Made by a program: the position numbers and the translations under genes. The notes below the pieces were generated by a model that was not told the DNA's origin, did no database searches, and worked only from the letters and a program-made list of their open reading frames with translations. From Poecilobothrus nobilitatus (taxonomy: Eukaryota > Arthropoda > Insecta > Diptera > Dolichopodidae), in the NCBI GenBank assembly GCA_947095535.1, contig OX352774.1:212090965-212154964 (forward strand): 64,000 bases of DNA, in the 5' to 3' direction. Numbering within the stretch: position 1 is the stretch's first letter; every line of letters starts with the position of its first letter. Shown one piece after another: positions 1 to 10,859 of this stretch.

Positions 1-165
1 AAAAAATATATTTTCTATTTTCAATGAGAACTAGCCACACAATGTTCTACGATGGTACGATTCGATTTGAAAAACGGTAAAAAGCAGAACAACTAACGTA
101 TTATAATTAAAATTCATTTTGTTGTTATTTATTGTGCTGAATAAATGTTTAATAAAACATTTTAT

Positions 166-314
166 TTAAAAATTGGACGTTAGTTCGAAATTGGATATTA
201 GTCAAAATTCTTTAGGACGTTAATCTAAATTTTTTTAGCAATTTTCAAAAATTTTTCTGTTCGAACTAATGTTCATTTTCTTTCCGGATCAACGTCCGGG
301 CCCAAATTTCTTAA
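166..314. repeat. TTAA-bounded inverted repeat, possible small MITE
   Basis: TTAA at 166-169 is followed by a GGACGTTAGTTCGAAA-like arm. A diverged inverse arm, AACGTCCGGGCCC, precedes TTAA at 311-314. A second inner pair (TTCGAACTAATG against GTTAGTTCGAA) strengthens the inverted symmetry. The arms match imperfectly and contain an insertion, so this is a tentative relic of a TTAA-targeting element next to a clearer one. Confidence 0.35.
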
Positions 315-402
315 CATATACTTAATTCAAAAAACCAAATAGTATCCGAAAAATTAATTTGATTATAGAATATCTTGTGAAAAAACTAAATAAATTTTTT
401 TT

Positions 403-656
403 TTAACACGTTGAGTCCCACGTTTATCATCGGTGAACATCACTCAAATATTTTAAAATCCCGTACTCACCAGTGAACATAAAAATAAACTTCCGCTAAA
501 TCTCACGTGTATCACCAGTGAGCATTCTTTAATATTCTCAAAAGCCGAAATAAATTTAATGTAACCGATAACAATAATGTTTACCGATGATACATATTAC
601 ACTTAACGCTAGTTTTTTTTTTATATTCACCGATGAGCGTCGGGCTCAACCTTTAA
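403..656. mobile_element. piggyBac-like MITE
   Basis: The element is bounded by TTAA at 403-406 and TTAA at 653-656. Its left end reads GTTGAGTCCCACG then ATCATCGGTGAACAT. The inverse of its right end reads GTTGAGCCCGACG then CTCATCGGTGAATAT, giving terminal inverted repeats of about 28 bp. Between the ends, the subterminal motif CACCAGTGAGCAT recurs (near 468 and 511). TTAA target duplication with such termini is the signature of the piggyBac superfamily. No transposase fits in about 250 bp, so it is non-autonomous. Confidence 0.65.
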
Positions 657-1586
657 CGAAAAAGTTTTAAAAAAAAAAAATTCAGTTAAAAATCTGAAAT
701 TTTTAAAACTTTACATGAAAAACAATACTTTTGTGTGATTTCTTAAAAATATATAACAAACTCTAAGCAAAAATTGAAGATCACTGATTTAGAACAATAT
801 ATAATTGGTACAAAAAAAATATAAATACATATATTAAAATAAAATTAAAAGTATTTATTTTGATTTTTTAACTTTTAAGGTATTTCAACTCTTATTTAAA
901 CTTAAAATATTAAAATAAAATCGTCCAAATAATTATATTTTTATTTAATTTTCCAATAAAAAAAAAAAAAAATTAGTATGCAAATTCAAAACAAATAATC
1001 CTTAAAACAAAAAAGTTTCATCCTTCCTTCAACAAAACCAATAAAATCAACAATAAAAAAGAACTTTTAATTAAAAACAGAATAATATTTAGAAATTAAG
1101 TGTTATTTAGTTTTAGTATGATTTTCTATTAAAATTCTGATTGTTACCATATATACCATATATATATATATATATATATATCTAATTAATGTGACTAATG
1201 TCTAATGTAACTTCCTGTTTCAATACCACTAACTATAATATAATACATTATATATACACCAGTTAAGTGATAGAAAGCAGAGAAAGTTTCCTACAAAAAG
1301 AAAACATTCCTTTAAAAAAACAATAAAATAATTTAAGTAGTTATGTACTAATGCTTTTCTTTTTTGCTTTAAATAAGACAAACAGTGTAAATAGAAAAGA
1401 AAAAAAAAGTTTTCTGTAAAAAAAGATTTTGCAAACCAAACAATATTTGATGCAAATGATGCTCTAACTACAATAAAAAAAGGACAACAACACATTATAC
1501 AAAACACAAAAAAAAAACAACAAAAAAAAAAACAAATAAAAAATAACACAAAAAATTAGCTGTCTCCACCACAGGACCGACCGCTA
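657..1586. other. AT-rich intron sequence, no gene seen
   Basis: This stretch holds A and T homopolymer runs and one (AT)12 microsatellite. No coding signal or recognisable repeat family was seen. The only longer reverse frame is a translation of T-rich sequence into Phe/Cys/Val and is rejected as a gene. Confidence 0.6.
1158..1181. repeat. (AT)12 microsatellite
   Basis: An uninterrupted alternating AT run of about 24 bases. Confidence 0.9.
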
Positions 1587-2310
1587 TCTATTATATAAAA
1601 GCCTTAAACGTTTGCAACAATAACATTTTTCATAGCAAAAACTAATACTTCACATAACAGAAAAAAATAATAAAAAAATTTAAAATTGATAGGGTTGGTT
1701 ACGTAATCCAGAAAATCAAAATGCCAAATGTAAATCCTGAAAGTAAAATCTCGAAATTACGAAATCCCGAAAAATCAAAATCTCGAAATTTCAAATTCTC
1801 CCATAGACATACATATATATATGGAAATAAATATTCCTGAAATACTCTGATTTTGAATTCAACTATTTTATACTTACAGTATGCCCACACATATACACCA
1901 AATTCATTCAAAAAATATTAAATTTTCACATTTCTATATAAAAAATAATTAATTTTACAATACAAAAGTATTTAATTTTGACATTTCATTTAAAAAAATT
2001 TTTTACGAATTTAAACATTTTTAGTTTTCTTAGTGGTTATTATGTACGTTTTTACGTTTATTTAAATTTATTCTTATTCTTATTGTAAAAAAGTTAAGTA
2101 TTATTACTGATGAAGAGAACATAGTTCTCAAAAAATGTTTTTAAGATAAATAAAAAGTATATTAAAACAGAAAGATCTTTCTTCTTATTACATTAAAAAG
2201 TTAAGTGAGAAAAAACAAATATTATTTCTAGATTACTAAGATACCAGAATTATTAACCAATATTATTTCTAGATTACTAGACTGGCGAATGCTATCCCAG
2301 GTTTATCTAG
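1587..2310 (+). mobile_element. Helitron-like non-autonomous element, copy 1
   Basis: The element begins TCTATTATATAAAAGCC immediately after an A. It ends with a terminal hairpin (2283-2299, TGGCGAATGCTATCCCA), then seven bases, then CTAG at 2307-2310 followed by T. A 5' TC, a 3' hairpin shortly before CTRR, and A/T at the insertion point are the Helitron hallmarks. A second copy at 46993 shares the same beginning, the same middle (AAACGTTTGCAACAA) and the same end, but lacks about 300 internal bases. A tandem duplication of 41 bp lies near the 3' end (ATTATTTCTAGATTACTA at 2221 and 2262). A CTGATGA-hairpin motif lies at 2107-2130. No Rep/helicase coding sequence is present. Confidence 0.6.
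2107..2136 (+). other. Hammerhead-like CTGATGA hairpin inside the Helitron-like element
   Basis: CTGATGA (2107-2113) is followed by a perfect 6-bp stem GAGAAC-ATA-GTTCTC (2115-2129) and then an A run. The hammerhead ribozyme core is CUGAUGA, stem II, GAAA. Here the G of GAAA reads A. Copy 2 of the element has the diverged equivalent at 47206-47234. Stems I and III cannot be assigned with confidence, so catalytic activity is not claimed. Confidence 0.3.
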
Positions 2311-2389
2311 TTATATTATAAAAGTATAAAGGCAATTATAAGTATAATATTTTTCTGTTTCGAAATATTCGTAAAAAACTTAAAAATAA

Positions 2390-2640
2390 CGCTAGCAAAC
2401 TACAACTTCCGGTTGTCGGATTTGCTCCAAAAGCTTGTCAATCCGAGATATTTGTATCAAAACCTTAAATATGAAATTTCAAAAAATTCCGCTCAGTCGT
2501 TTAGGCTGTACATGTGTCCACAGGCATACCCACATACACACACATCACGCTAAAAAAAAATGTACAGCCTTCTACGCACCGGAGTATGGGATATTTGGCA
2601 AAATCTCGGGTACAAATTTTTAGTATGAAAACAATACCTA
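2390..2640. repeat. Complex-sequence island, probable interspersed repeat
   Basis: This block has clearly higher complexity than its surroundings and contains a perfect 11-bp inverted repeat, AGGCTGTACAT (2503-2513) and ATGTACAGCCT (2560-2570). A 62-residue frame (2435-2623) crosses it but has no recognisable domain and includes a CACA-rich stretch, so it is not called as a gene. Origin as a decayed transposon is an inference from its composition. Confidence 0.35.
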
Positions 2641-3637
2641 CCTTATACATAATTGTATGCGGTCTGTAAAAACAAAGTGGGAAGGAAAGAGTTTAACAAA
2701 TTTTTTTTTTTATATGAAACAACAAGGAAATACAATATAATGTGCTCAACGAATTGAAAATTGCCAACTATAAATTAAATTAAATAATGAGAAAAAGGAA
2801 AACAAAAAACAGTTAAAAAAAATGATAGTTGAATAGTAAATTAAAGACAGTAAAAGCGAGTTATAAATAATAGTTATAGATGTCGAAATGACAAAAGAAA
2901 AAAAAAATTTTTTTTTTTAAATATTTAAAATTTTAAATAACAATAAAAGTTCCTTTTTAAAACATACGTATATAATATGAAATATAAATAAATATATTTA
3001 TATATATATATATATATATATGTATATTATGTATAAGGCTTTTAAAAGAAATTTGTTTTTATTTTTACTTTTACAATTTTAAACAATTTAAGATCCTTCT
3101 TTCAACAGAATGATAGAACTTTCTACTTTTATTATATTATAGGAAAGTTTTTTTTTTGTTTTTCATCTTTAAGATAGAAAACAATTTCTTACTATCAAGA
3201 GCACAATAAAATGTTAATAAATTATTAAAAAAGTTTTTTAAAACTGTTTCACTGAGAAAGTATTTATAGTATGAGCCTTTTACATCTGCCTACTACAGTT
3301 GTTTTTTTTTTTTTTTGAAATTTCTATTTACTACTAGTAATAAAACAGATTGTAAAGAGTCAAAAAGTTTCACGGGTACACTGACTAGGACCCTATACAA
3401 ATAACTCACTTAACAAACACCATTAGATACCCTATTCTGCTATTTCTCTAATTTATCTTTTTTGTATGAAGTCAGCTGTAAGTTGACTATATAACTTACT
3501 TCTATAATTATTAATAATTTGATATTAATAATTGCCTTTCAGAAAAAGAAAAATGGTACTGAATAAGATATCGATTTAGAATCGGTTTTTCAAGGCATAA
3601 ATTTATAAAAAAAATTTTATTTTTGGTTTTACAAACA
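2641..3637. other. AT-rich intron sequence, no gene seen
   Basis: Poly-A/T runs and an AT microsatellite at about 2998-3021. Nothing else could be supported. Confidence 0.6.
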
Positions 3638-3842
3638 TTTTTTTTTTCTTTTTTTTTTTTAGTTTATTCCTTTGCCATATAAATGTGACAAGAAAATTAC
3701 ACAGCTTTTCCTTTTCAGGCGTGGCTGTAGATGTCATGAGGGGAAATTATTCTTGCGACGTCTGTGGGATTCGAATCCACACTCTCGCGGTGTTTAGGGC
3801 GTATTTATTATATTCTTTTTCCCACTAGGCCACCCAAGCCTC
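3638..3842 (-). mobile_element. tRNA-derived SINE, copy 1
   Basis: Read on the minus strand, the unit starts GGCTTGGGTGGCCTAGTGGG, which holds a pol III A box. About 50 bases later comes GTGGATTCGAATCCCAC, a near-perfect T-arm/B box. A tRNA-unrelated body follows, then an A-rich tail (the T run at 3638-3660 on the + strand). The body section at 3672-3721 recurs at 63213-63262. A/B boxes at tRNA spacing plus a shared unrelated 3' body define a tRNA-derived SINE. The long distance between boxes resembles a class II (Leu/Ser-like) tRNA ancestor, which is an inference. Confidence 0.75.
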
Positions 3843-4772
3843 ATATAAGAGTTAATTAATACAGCTTCAAATAATCCTAGTTTTCGTATTCTCGAGAGGA
3901 AAATGCTAACTTCATTTACTCATCACATTGTATGTAATGGGGAAACTTTCAAAATATTAATAAATAAATTGTTATTATAAAAATGTTACCTATAAATCAA
4001 TTTTTGTAACACATCTCTTTATTTTTCAAATATTTTTTAAGAAATTTTATTTCTGTAGCAAATTTGTATGAAAACTTTTTAATCAATCTGTATTTTATTA
4101 TTATTAAACTGTTCTCATAAAACTATTTTACATTTTAAAGTTAATGCCAAAAGCAATTCTTAATATAACATTAAATATAAAAAAAAAAAATTAAAAATTA
4201 TTTATTCATTTTATAATCTACCCTTAAAGACTTCATTTTGCAATTGTTCTTTTTAAAATTCTTTTGGTTTATATTTTGTTTACATATGAGTATTTTTAAG
4301 ATTTTAAAATACTCGTTATCCCAGAAGATAAATAAATTTTAAAATATATGTAATCATTTTTAATTTTACAACAATATGGCATGACATTTACATATGTATA
4401 GGTATGTATATGTATTAATATGAAGTTCATATAAAAATCAATATTAAAAGATATTAATTTTAAAATTTAACAATTTAATTTTATATTCTAGTTCTAGAGA
4501 TAAAAAATGTAATCCTCTTTATAGAATTTAATAGTGAATCATTGTTTTATAACTCAATCGCAAAATCGAATAATATATTATGTAAGTTTGTGTTCGTTAT
4601 TTTTATTTTTTATTTTTCACTAATTCTTAGATTTTTCTTTAGAACAAACAGCATTTTATGACAAATAATAATAATTTAGAAGACAACACAATATCCCCTA
4701 TATTAAAATGACACATATTGCAACTATTAATATCCTTATTTTTTTTTAAGCAGGATATTTTATTTTCTTTAT

Positions 4773-4776
<4 letters not shown>

Positions 4777-4803
<27 letters not shown>
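4777..4803. repeat. (AT)13 microsatellite
   Basis: Alternating AT of about 27 bases. Confidence 0.9.
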
Positions 4804-4810
<7 letters not shown>

Positions 4811-4988
4811 ATAGAATAATATACATAGAAGAAACATACATTATAGTTTATTATCATTTTGGTATGTTTTTATTCTTATAAACTATTATTAGTTGTTTCA
4901 TATAAAATCAAATTCATCCTTTTCAACTAGTGTCCTGATTTCTTTTTTCGTTTTTTTTTTTTTTGCCTTTTCTTGTCCTTTTCCTATT

Positions 4989-5009
4989 TAATAATAATAA
5001 TAATAATAA
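4989..5009. repeat. (TAA)7 microsatellite
   Basis: Seven TAA units followed by AAAATAAAAC. Confidence 0.85.
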
Positions 5010-5154
5010 AAATAAAACAAAAAAACATATAGTTTAAATATAAATATTTAAACAGAGTGTCTCATTAAACAATGTAATTAAAGTTATTATTAAAATCATA
5101 TTCATAATGGTAATGAGAATAATACATAGTAAACATTAAATGTTGTAAACAAAA

Positions 5155-5398
5155 CTAGATAAATACGGCGTAGCATATGCCAGTCTGGTAATCTATCCCC
5201 TTAGATATATATATTATAATAGTACGTACATTTTAAGGTTAAATGAATAAATACGTGACCTTCCGCCCCCTGTCTAATTAAATAACAAAAAAAGAATTTC
5301 CCTACAGACTTTCCCTAGAATAAAATTGTAGCGGATATCTAAACTTTATGCATAGTAAATTGATACGCATGTAACAGCGTTCTGCTCTCTAAAATAGA
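5155..5398 (-). mobile_element. Helitron-like element, reversed, short
   Basis: On the minus strand the 3' end reads GATTACCAGACTGGC, then a TGGCATATGCTACGCC hairpin (5167-5182), then TTTATCTAG, then T. This is the same end as the elements at 1587 and 46993. A candidate 5' end, A|TCTATTTTAGAGAGC, lies at 5398. The internal sequence (about 190 bp) does not resemble the other two copies, so this is either a related subfamily or a shared 3' end on a different body. Confidence 0.5.
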
Positions 5399-7639
5399 TA
5401 CTCTGCAACATTTTTTTCACTTTTTCCAATAGTTTTATTTATTTATTTTATTTTTAGTTATTTATATATTTCAATTATGCCTAAAGACATTACTTTCATG
5501 ATACAGTTTTTTTTACATACATACATTACAATTTATTTTCCTTTTTTTTTTTTAAATTTAAAAATTAAAAAGTAAAACAATTAACATTCCTAACTATAAA
5601 ATAAGTAGAATAAAGTTTAAAAAGCTGCTGAAGCCCACCTCTTATAAATTAAAGATTTTCTTTTTTTTGGGAAGTCGTTTTTAATATGAAAAATTGTTTG
5701 TAATTTAAGAAACATTTTGTACATTAAATATTTCACTTAAACAGCTACCGTAAAAAGAAAAGATTATTCATTTGACAAACATGATTTCGACATTGAAATA
5801 TACATATATTAATAAATCTTAACATTTAAATCGTGAAACTCATAACCACCTTAATAGACCACATACATTTAAGTTTATCATTATCATTATGATAACCTAA
5901 ACATAAATTTATATTGCCTTCAATGTTAAACTTTTAAGGGCGATGAAAATTTTTTTGACACTTTATTCAGAAACGAAAAATTATCATAGGTATAGTCACT
6001 CAATATAACTGCATTTAAACGAAAAGCTTGTTTTTTTTATGTTGTACACTATGTTGTCATAATCAAGTAATAAAAAATGATTAATTATTAGAAATAAGTT
6101 GACTACTGGTCTATTTTTTCTATAAACATTCAACGAAATATAACATTAGCGGAATATAAACGTCATCGGAATATAAAAGTCAATTGAAAATCTTTAAAAA
6201 GATTAGATATATTTTCAAATCAAAAAATAGTAAATATTTCGAACTTTGTGAAACAGATTCGTATATATAATTAAATTAAATGTTATTTTTATAGTCACCC
6301 TGTATCTATTATACGAAATTATTTTACATGTATATGACAGTGTAATTTGTGAATAGAATCAAGAAAGTGGAAAAATGAAAAACAAAAACAAAAAACCTAT
6401 AAGAATTTTTTATCGGGACTGCATACCATTGATAATAAAAATAAAAATCCTCAATAAATGTTACAAAAAAAAAAAAAAAAACAAGAAATAAATAAAAAAC
6501 AAAATTGTTCTGACATGTTACTACTGACTGACTAATTTTGTTTTCTTTTTTTTTTTTGTTTTCAGACACAACGCTTTAAATAGCAATTTATATAAAACTT
6601 TATATAATAAAAATAAAATAAAACAAAAAAAAATCTATTTGTTAGTCTTTAGTAAAAAAAAAAAAGGAAGTAAAAATTAAACTATTTAATAATAGACCCA
6701 TAAAGTTTAAAATAAAAGAATGTAAGCAAGCAAACTATTGTTTATTATATTTGAATACATATGGTACACACATACATATATACATAGTTAATTTTTTTTT
6801 TTTTATTATTTTAAATTTCATTTAAACCTATATTAGGTCAATTTGACTGACTTAAAAATTTAATTTGTTTTGTTTTTTTTTTTTTTTTTTAAATTAGTTA
6901 AAATAATTTCTTTTTTGTTTTGCAAATAATAAAAATAAAACAAAACAAAAAAAAAAAATCCTTTTGATTATGTTTCAATATAAAATTCGCGTGTTTGAAT
7001 TACGTAAACCACATTTTATGTCTATTTTAAATTGACATACGGGTATATATAAATTTTATTACTAAATTTATAATAAATTTAAATAAAATACAAATAATAA
7101 TACTTTAATTTATTGATAAATATTTATAATATAAATAAAATCACCTAAAATTATTTCTATTATTAGTGTACCTATACAAAAAAAAAAAAAAAAGAAATGT
7201 AGTATAGGTATTTACATATGTACAGTACTTAAGTATAAATATTGTTGAAATAATGTATAGTTAAATAAATATAGGTGAAAAAATTTCTAATTCACCTAAT
7301 AAATATAGGTGAAAAATATTTATTAAATATTCATTAATAAATATTTAATTTAATAATAAATGTTAGACAATAAACGTTAGAAAAATCTATTATTATAAAT
7401 TTTTAAAACCATTCATTTGGGGTTGATTTTTAGTTAATTTAACAAAGTAAAAACTACAACAATAAATTTTCCTTTTGAATTTTGAATTTTGAAAACTTTC
7501 TCTCAATATTATATTAAATTTTATACAAATAAATAAAAATATTCAATTGAAATTTTTAATATAACAAAAATATGATATCTTTTCGCAGTTTCTGCTGTTC
7601 AAAATAGTAAAAAAAAAAAACTTATTTTTTATTTGATTA
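5399..7639. other. AT-rich intron sequence, no gene seen
   Basis: Long poly-A/T tracts dominate. Near 7255-7315 the 15-mer AAATATAGGTGAAAA occurs twice. No coding region, tRNA fold or transposon end could be supported. Confidence 0.6.
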
Positions 7640-7900
7640 TACCTATCATAATTTTTCTCACACTTTATTTCAATTTTCCTCGCGTTTAAATTTTTGAATT
7701 TTCAAACAGCTGTATTTTGTTTCACATAGCATGAAAAGAATTGAACGTTTGCTCGTTATCTTAGCTCGCATGACTATCATCATTTTTTCTCCACACTTCA
7801 ATCCTTTTTGTTTAATTTTTTTAATTTTCAAACGGCTATAGCTCGGTTCACATAATATCTAATGATTTGAACTTTTTCATACTGCAGTACCTATAATGCA
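7640..7900. repeat. Two-unit diverged tandem repeat, period about 131
   Basis: CTATCATAATTTTTCTC at 7643 and CTATCATCATTTTTTCTC at 7774 begin two parallel blocks. Both continue through AATTTTCAAACRGCT and TTTCACATARYAT in the same order. The spacing is 131 bases and divergence is substantial, so the duplication is old. Confidence 0.55.
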
Positions 7901-10859
7901 GTACATATAAAAAACTATTTGTAATAAGTAGGTATAAATTTAAGCATCCCAAGAGCTTATAATCATTACATTAAAGGAGCGAAATTTCAATTACAGCCTA
8001 AATATATGCAAATTTAAAAAAAAAATTGCGATACATATAATAAAGTGTGGATATAATTTTATATAAGGTACCCATTGTTTAAATTCTAGCGTAAAAAGAA
8101 GCTAATTTTTACCCTAATAACTGGGGAAAATTAAGAATAATTAAACAAATAAATATTTACGCTTATTAACCGAAGCAATGCGAGCTCACAGGCAACAAGA
8201 TTTTTGAAAATAAATTTTCCTTTGCCACTAAATATAGTGTATAGTGTGTACTGTACCAAATATAGTGTATATAATGTTTTCCATAAAATTTGATATATAA
8301 TATAAACAAAATAAATAATATTACAGTATACATTTTTATTATTATCCTATGTTATTTATAATTTTAATATATATAAATAAATAATCGTTATATACAATAT
8401 AAACCAAAAAAATAATATTGCAATATAAATGATATCAAAACGGCATCTTATGTGTACTACTTGTGCTGCGTAAAAACAAAGCAACTATATAAATCAACCA
8501 TAGGTTTAAATTTTATATATAGAAATGAAATTTGAAAATTAAAGAAAATTTCACTTTTTTTAAAAATGTTCCCAAAGTTACTCAATCGGTATCATATGAA
8601 ATTAATAAAAGTTTATATGCATTATGTTCTGATTTGATCTTGATCCTCTTGATTAATCTTAAATCTGTTCATTCTTCATAACGTAATTGCCACTTGCTTG
8701 AGAAACTATATGTTACTATATTTTTATGTTACCATAACCATTTTGGTCAAAAATATAAATAAAGGAGTTATTCCGTTCTTCAACAGAGCCAATATAGTGT
8801 TGAATTGCCTGACAACTTCCAAATTTCAAAGCTTACGGCTAGTGTTATATATAAAAATTCATAAAAATCTTTTGTGAGTTAATAGAACTAGACCAAAATA
8901 TTTTTTATCTGTAAAACGATAAGGTGGAAATGATTTAATTTTTCAGATCACAAAATAGAATAAATATAAATATTATATTTTTTTTTCAAACACAGTTTTC
9001 TTGCGTATCCAATAAAATTTGAATTTTTACTTTTTTTTTCCTATATCCATGTAATATTGAATAAAATAACTTTATTTATATTTATTAACAAAAACTTTAG
9101 TTCTTCAGTATATTATCATATTTTTATAATATAAATTTCCATAAATAAATCAAAATATCAATATTAATACTCAAAAATTTTACATAATTTGCGTGTTAAG
9201 TACGCGTAAAACACATTTTATGTCTAATTTTAAATTCAAAATTTAAATTCAAAACCTTATTGCAGAAATTTACTACCAATTAAAAAAAATTATATAAAAT
9301 AAAAATTAAACTCATAGATAAACGTCATTTTTTTTTATAAATAAAACTACCCTTAAATTATTATCTTTTTTTTTTTTTATTTAATTTCGTACAATTACAG
9401 AGATTGTTTAATATTGGAACGAATATTGTTTTTTATGGCTTAAACATCATAAATCAATCATTTTTTATTTTTAAGTAAAAATGGTTTTTCCCCTATTTTG
9501 AAAAAAAACGAAAATGTATAAACGGAAACAAAATAAAAAAAAAAGTATTCAAACTGTTATACAAACATTAAATATGAAAATAAATTCGAATTTTGAATAA
9601 ATGAAAATTTACGATATAAAAAGTTAATTTACGATATTAATTTAAAATATTGAAGAATGGACCATTATTAAGTTGAAATATATTATCTAAATAAAATATT
9701 TATTTTCATTTCGTTTTTTTTTATAGTCCCATTTATGGAAAATTTTTGAGTTAATAAATTAAAATTATAATAAAAAAAAAAGAAAAGTATTAGACAATTT
9801 AAATGTCCAAAACAAAACGAAAAAAACAACAAAAAATAAAAAAAGAAACTTAAACAAATATAGCAATCCCTTTAAATTGCTTTTAAGTTAATAAATCTTT
9901 TCTAAGTAAAATAATCTCAAATTTCTACTAAACTTCTTCCTTCAAGCCATCTCTTTTCTTAATTTGTAGCTTTAAATTTTTAAAGAAATTATAAATTCTT
10001 GGAATGTAATAAGGGTTTGTTTTATTAAAAAATCGGGGGAATTATACAATGATTTTTCAATTTCTCATTACATTTTTTTTTTTTTTTGGTATGTTTATTT
10101 TTTGTTTTAGTTTTTTATTTTTTTTGTAAAATATTTAGAAAGGAAATGAAATGTCTACAGTTCAAAATTTTCCACTACTACATTAAAAAAATACTCTTTA
10201 AATGTCAGTTTTTCTTTTTTTTTTTTTTGTTCTTTTATTTTTGTTCATGTTTTTCCTTTACAATTTAGGGAAAACCTATCAATTTTTAAAGAAAAGGACT
10301 ATCATCACAGTTTTAATTTTTTTTTTTATTAAATTAGTTAGAATTTTTTATTATCACATTAGAAAAAATTTCTTTGATATTTAATTCGGTTTTCGTTTAT
10401 AATACAATGCTTTTCAAACCAAAATTACGAGTTCAGATGTAAATTTTGTTTGAATAAGTGGCGAGATTTTAATTTAAGTTCAATCAACCATGAATTCAGA
10501 TATCACTTTTTCAAACAATAAAAAGGAGTTTTAGCTTAGTTTTTTATTAAAAGGTATGAATTTTCAGTTCAAACTGAGTTTTATGCATTTGATCCATTAT
10601 TATGAAGATTTCTATATAGATTCTAGAGAAATAATAGTTAACAAATACGAATTAAAAATAAGTTAATTATTTTTGATATTAAGTTTTAATATGATAAAAT
10701 TTGAAATGCATCTGTCAAATAATTTTCGATTTTTCAAACTAAAACTAGAAAGATGCTTTAAATTATTATCAATCTAATTAGTAACTAATTTATCTTCACT
10801 ATATTCTTTGAATAACACCTTTCCCAGTCCTTCACAGTTTTTTTGCAGTCTTTTTTATA
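7901..10859. other. AT-rich intron sequence, no gene seen
   Basis: Simple sequence and poly-T/A tracts. AAATATAGTGTATA occurs twice near 8231-8272. Forward frames at 10086-10384 are Phe-rich translations of T runs. Confidence 0.6.

Larger units (their letters stand above)
3843..5154. other. AT-rich intron sequence, no gene seen
   Basis: Homopolymer runs, an (AT)n tract at 4777-4803 and an (AAT)7 tract at 4989-5009. The short reverse frame over the AT tract translates into Tyr-Ile repeats and is not a gene. Confidence 0.6.

Noticed and set aside
1229..1549. Reverse 106-residue frame
   Set aside because: Translates A-rich simple sequence into Phe/Cys/Leu runs; no domain and no exon signals.
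3740..3842. Possible functional tRNA gene on the minus strand
   Set aside because: A and B boxes are present, but the stems do not pair properly and the body is shared with a second locus, so it is a SINE.
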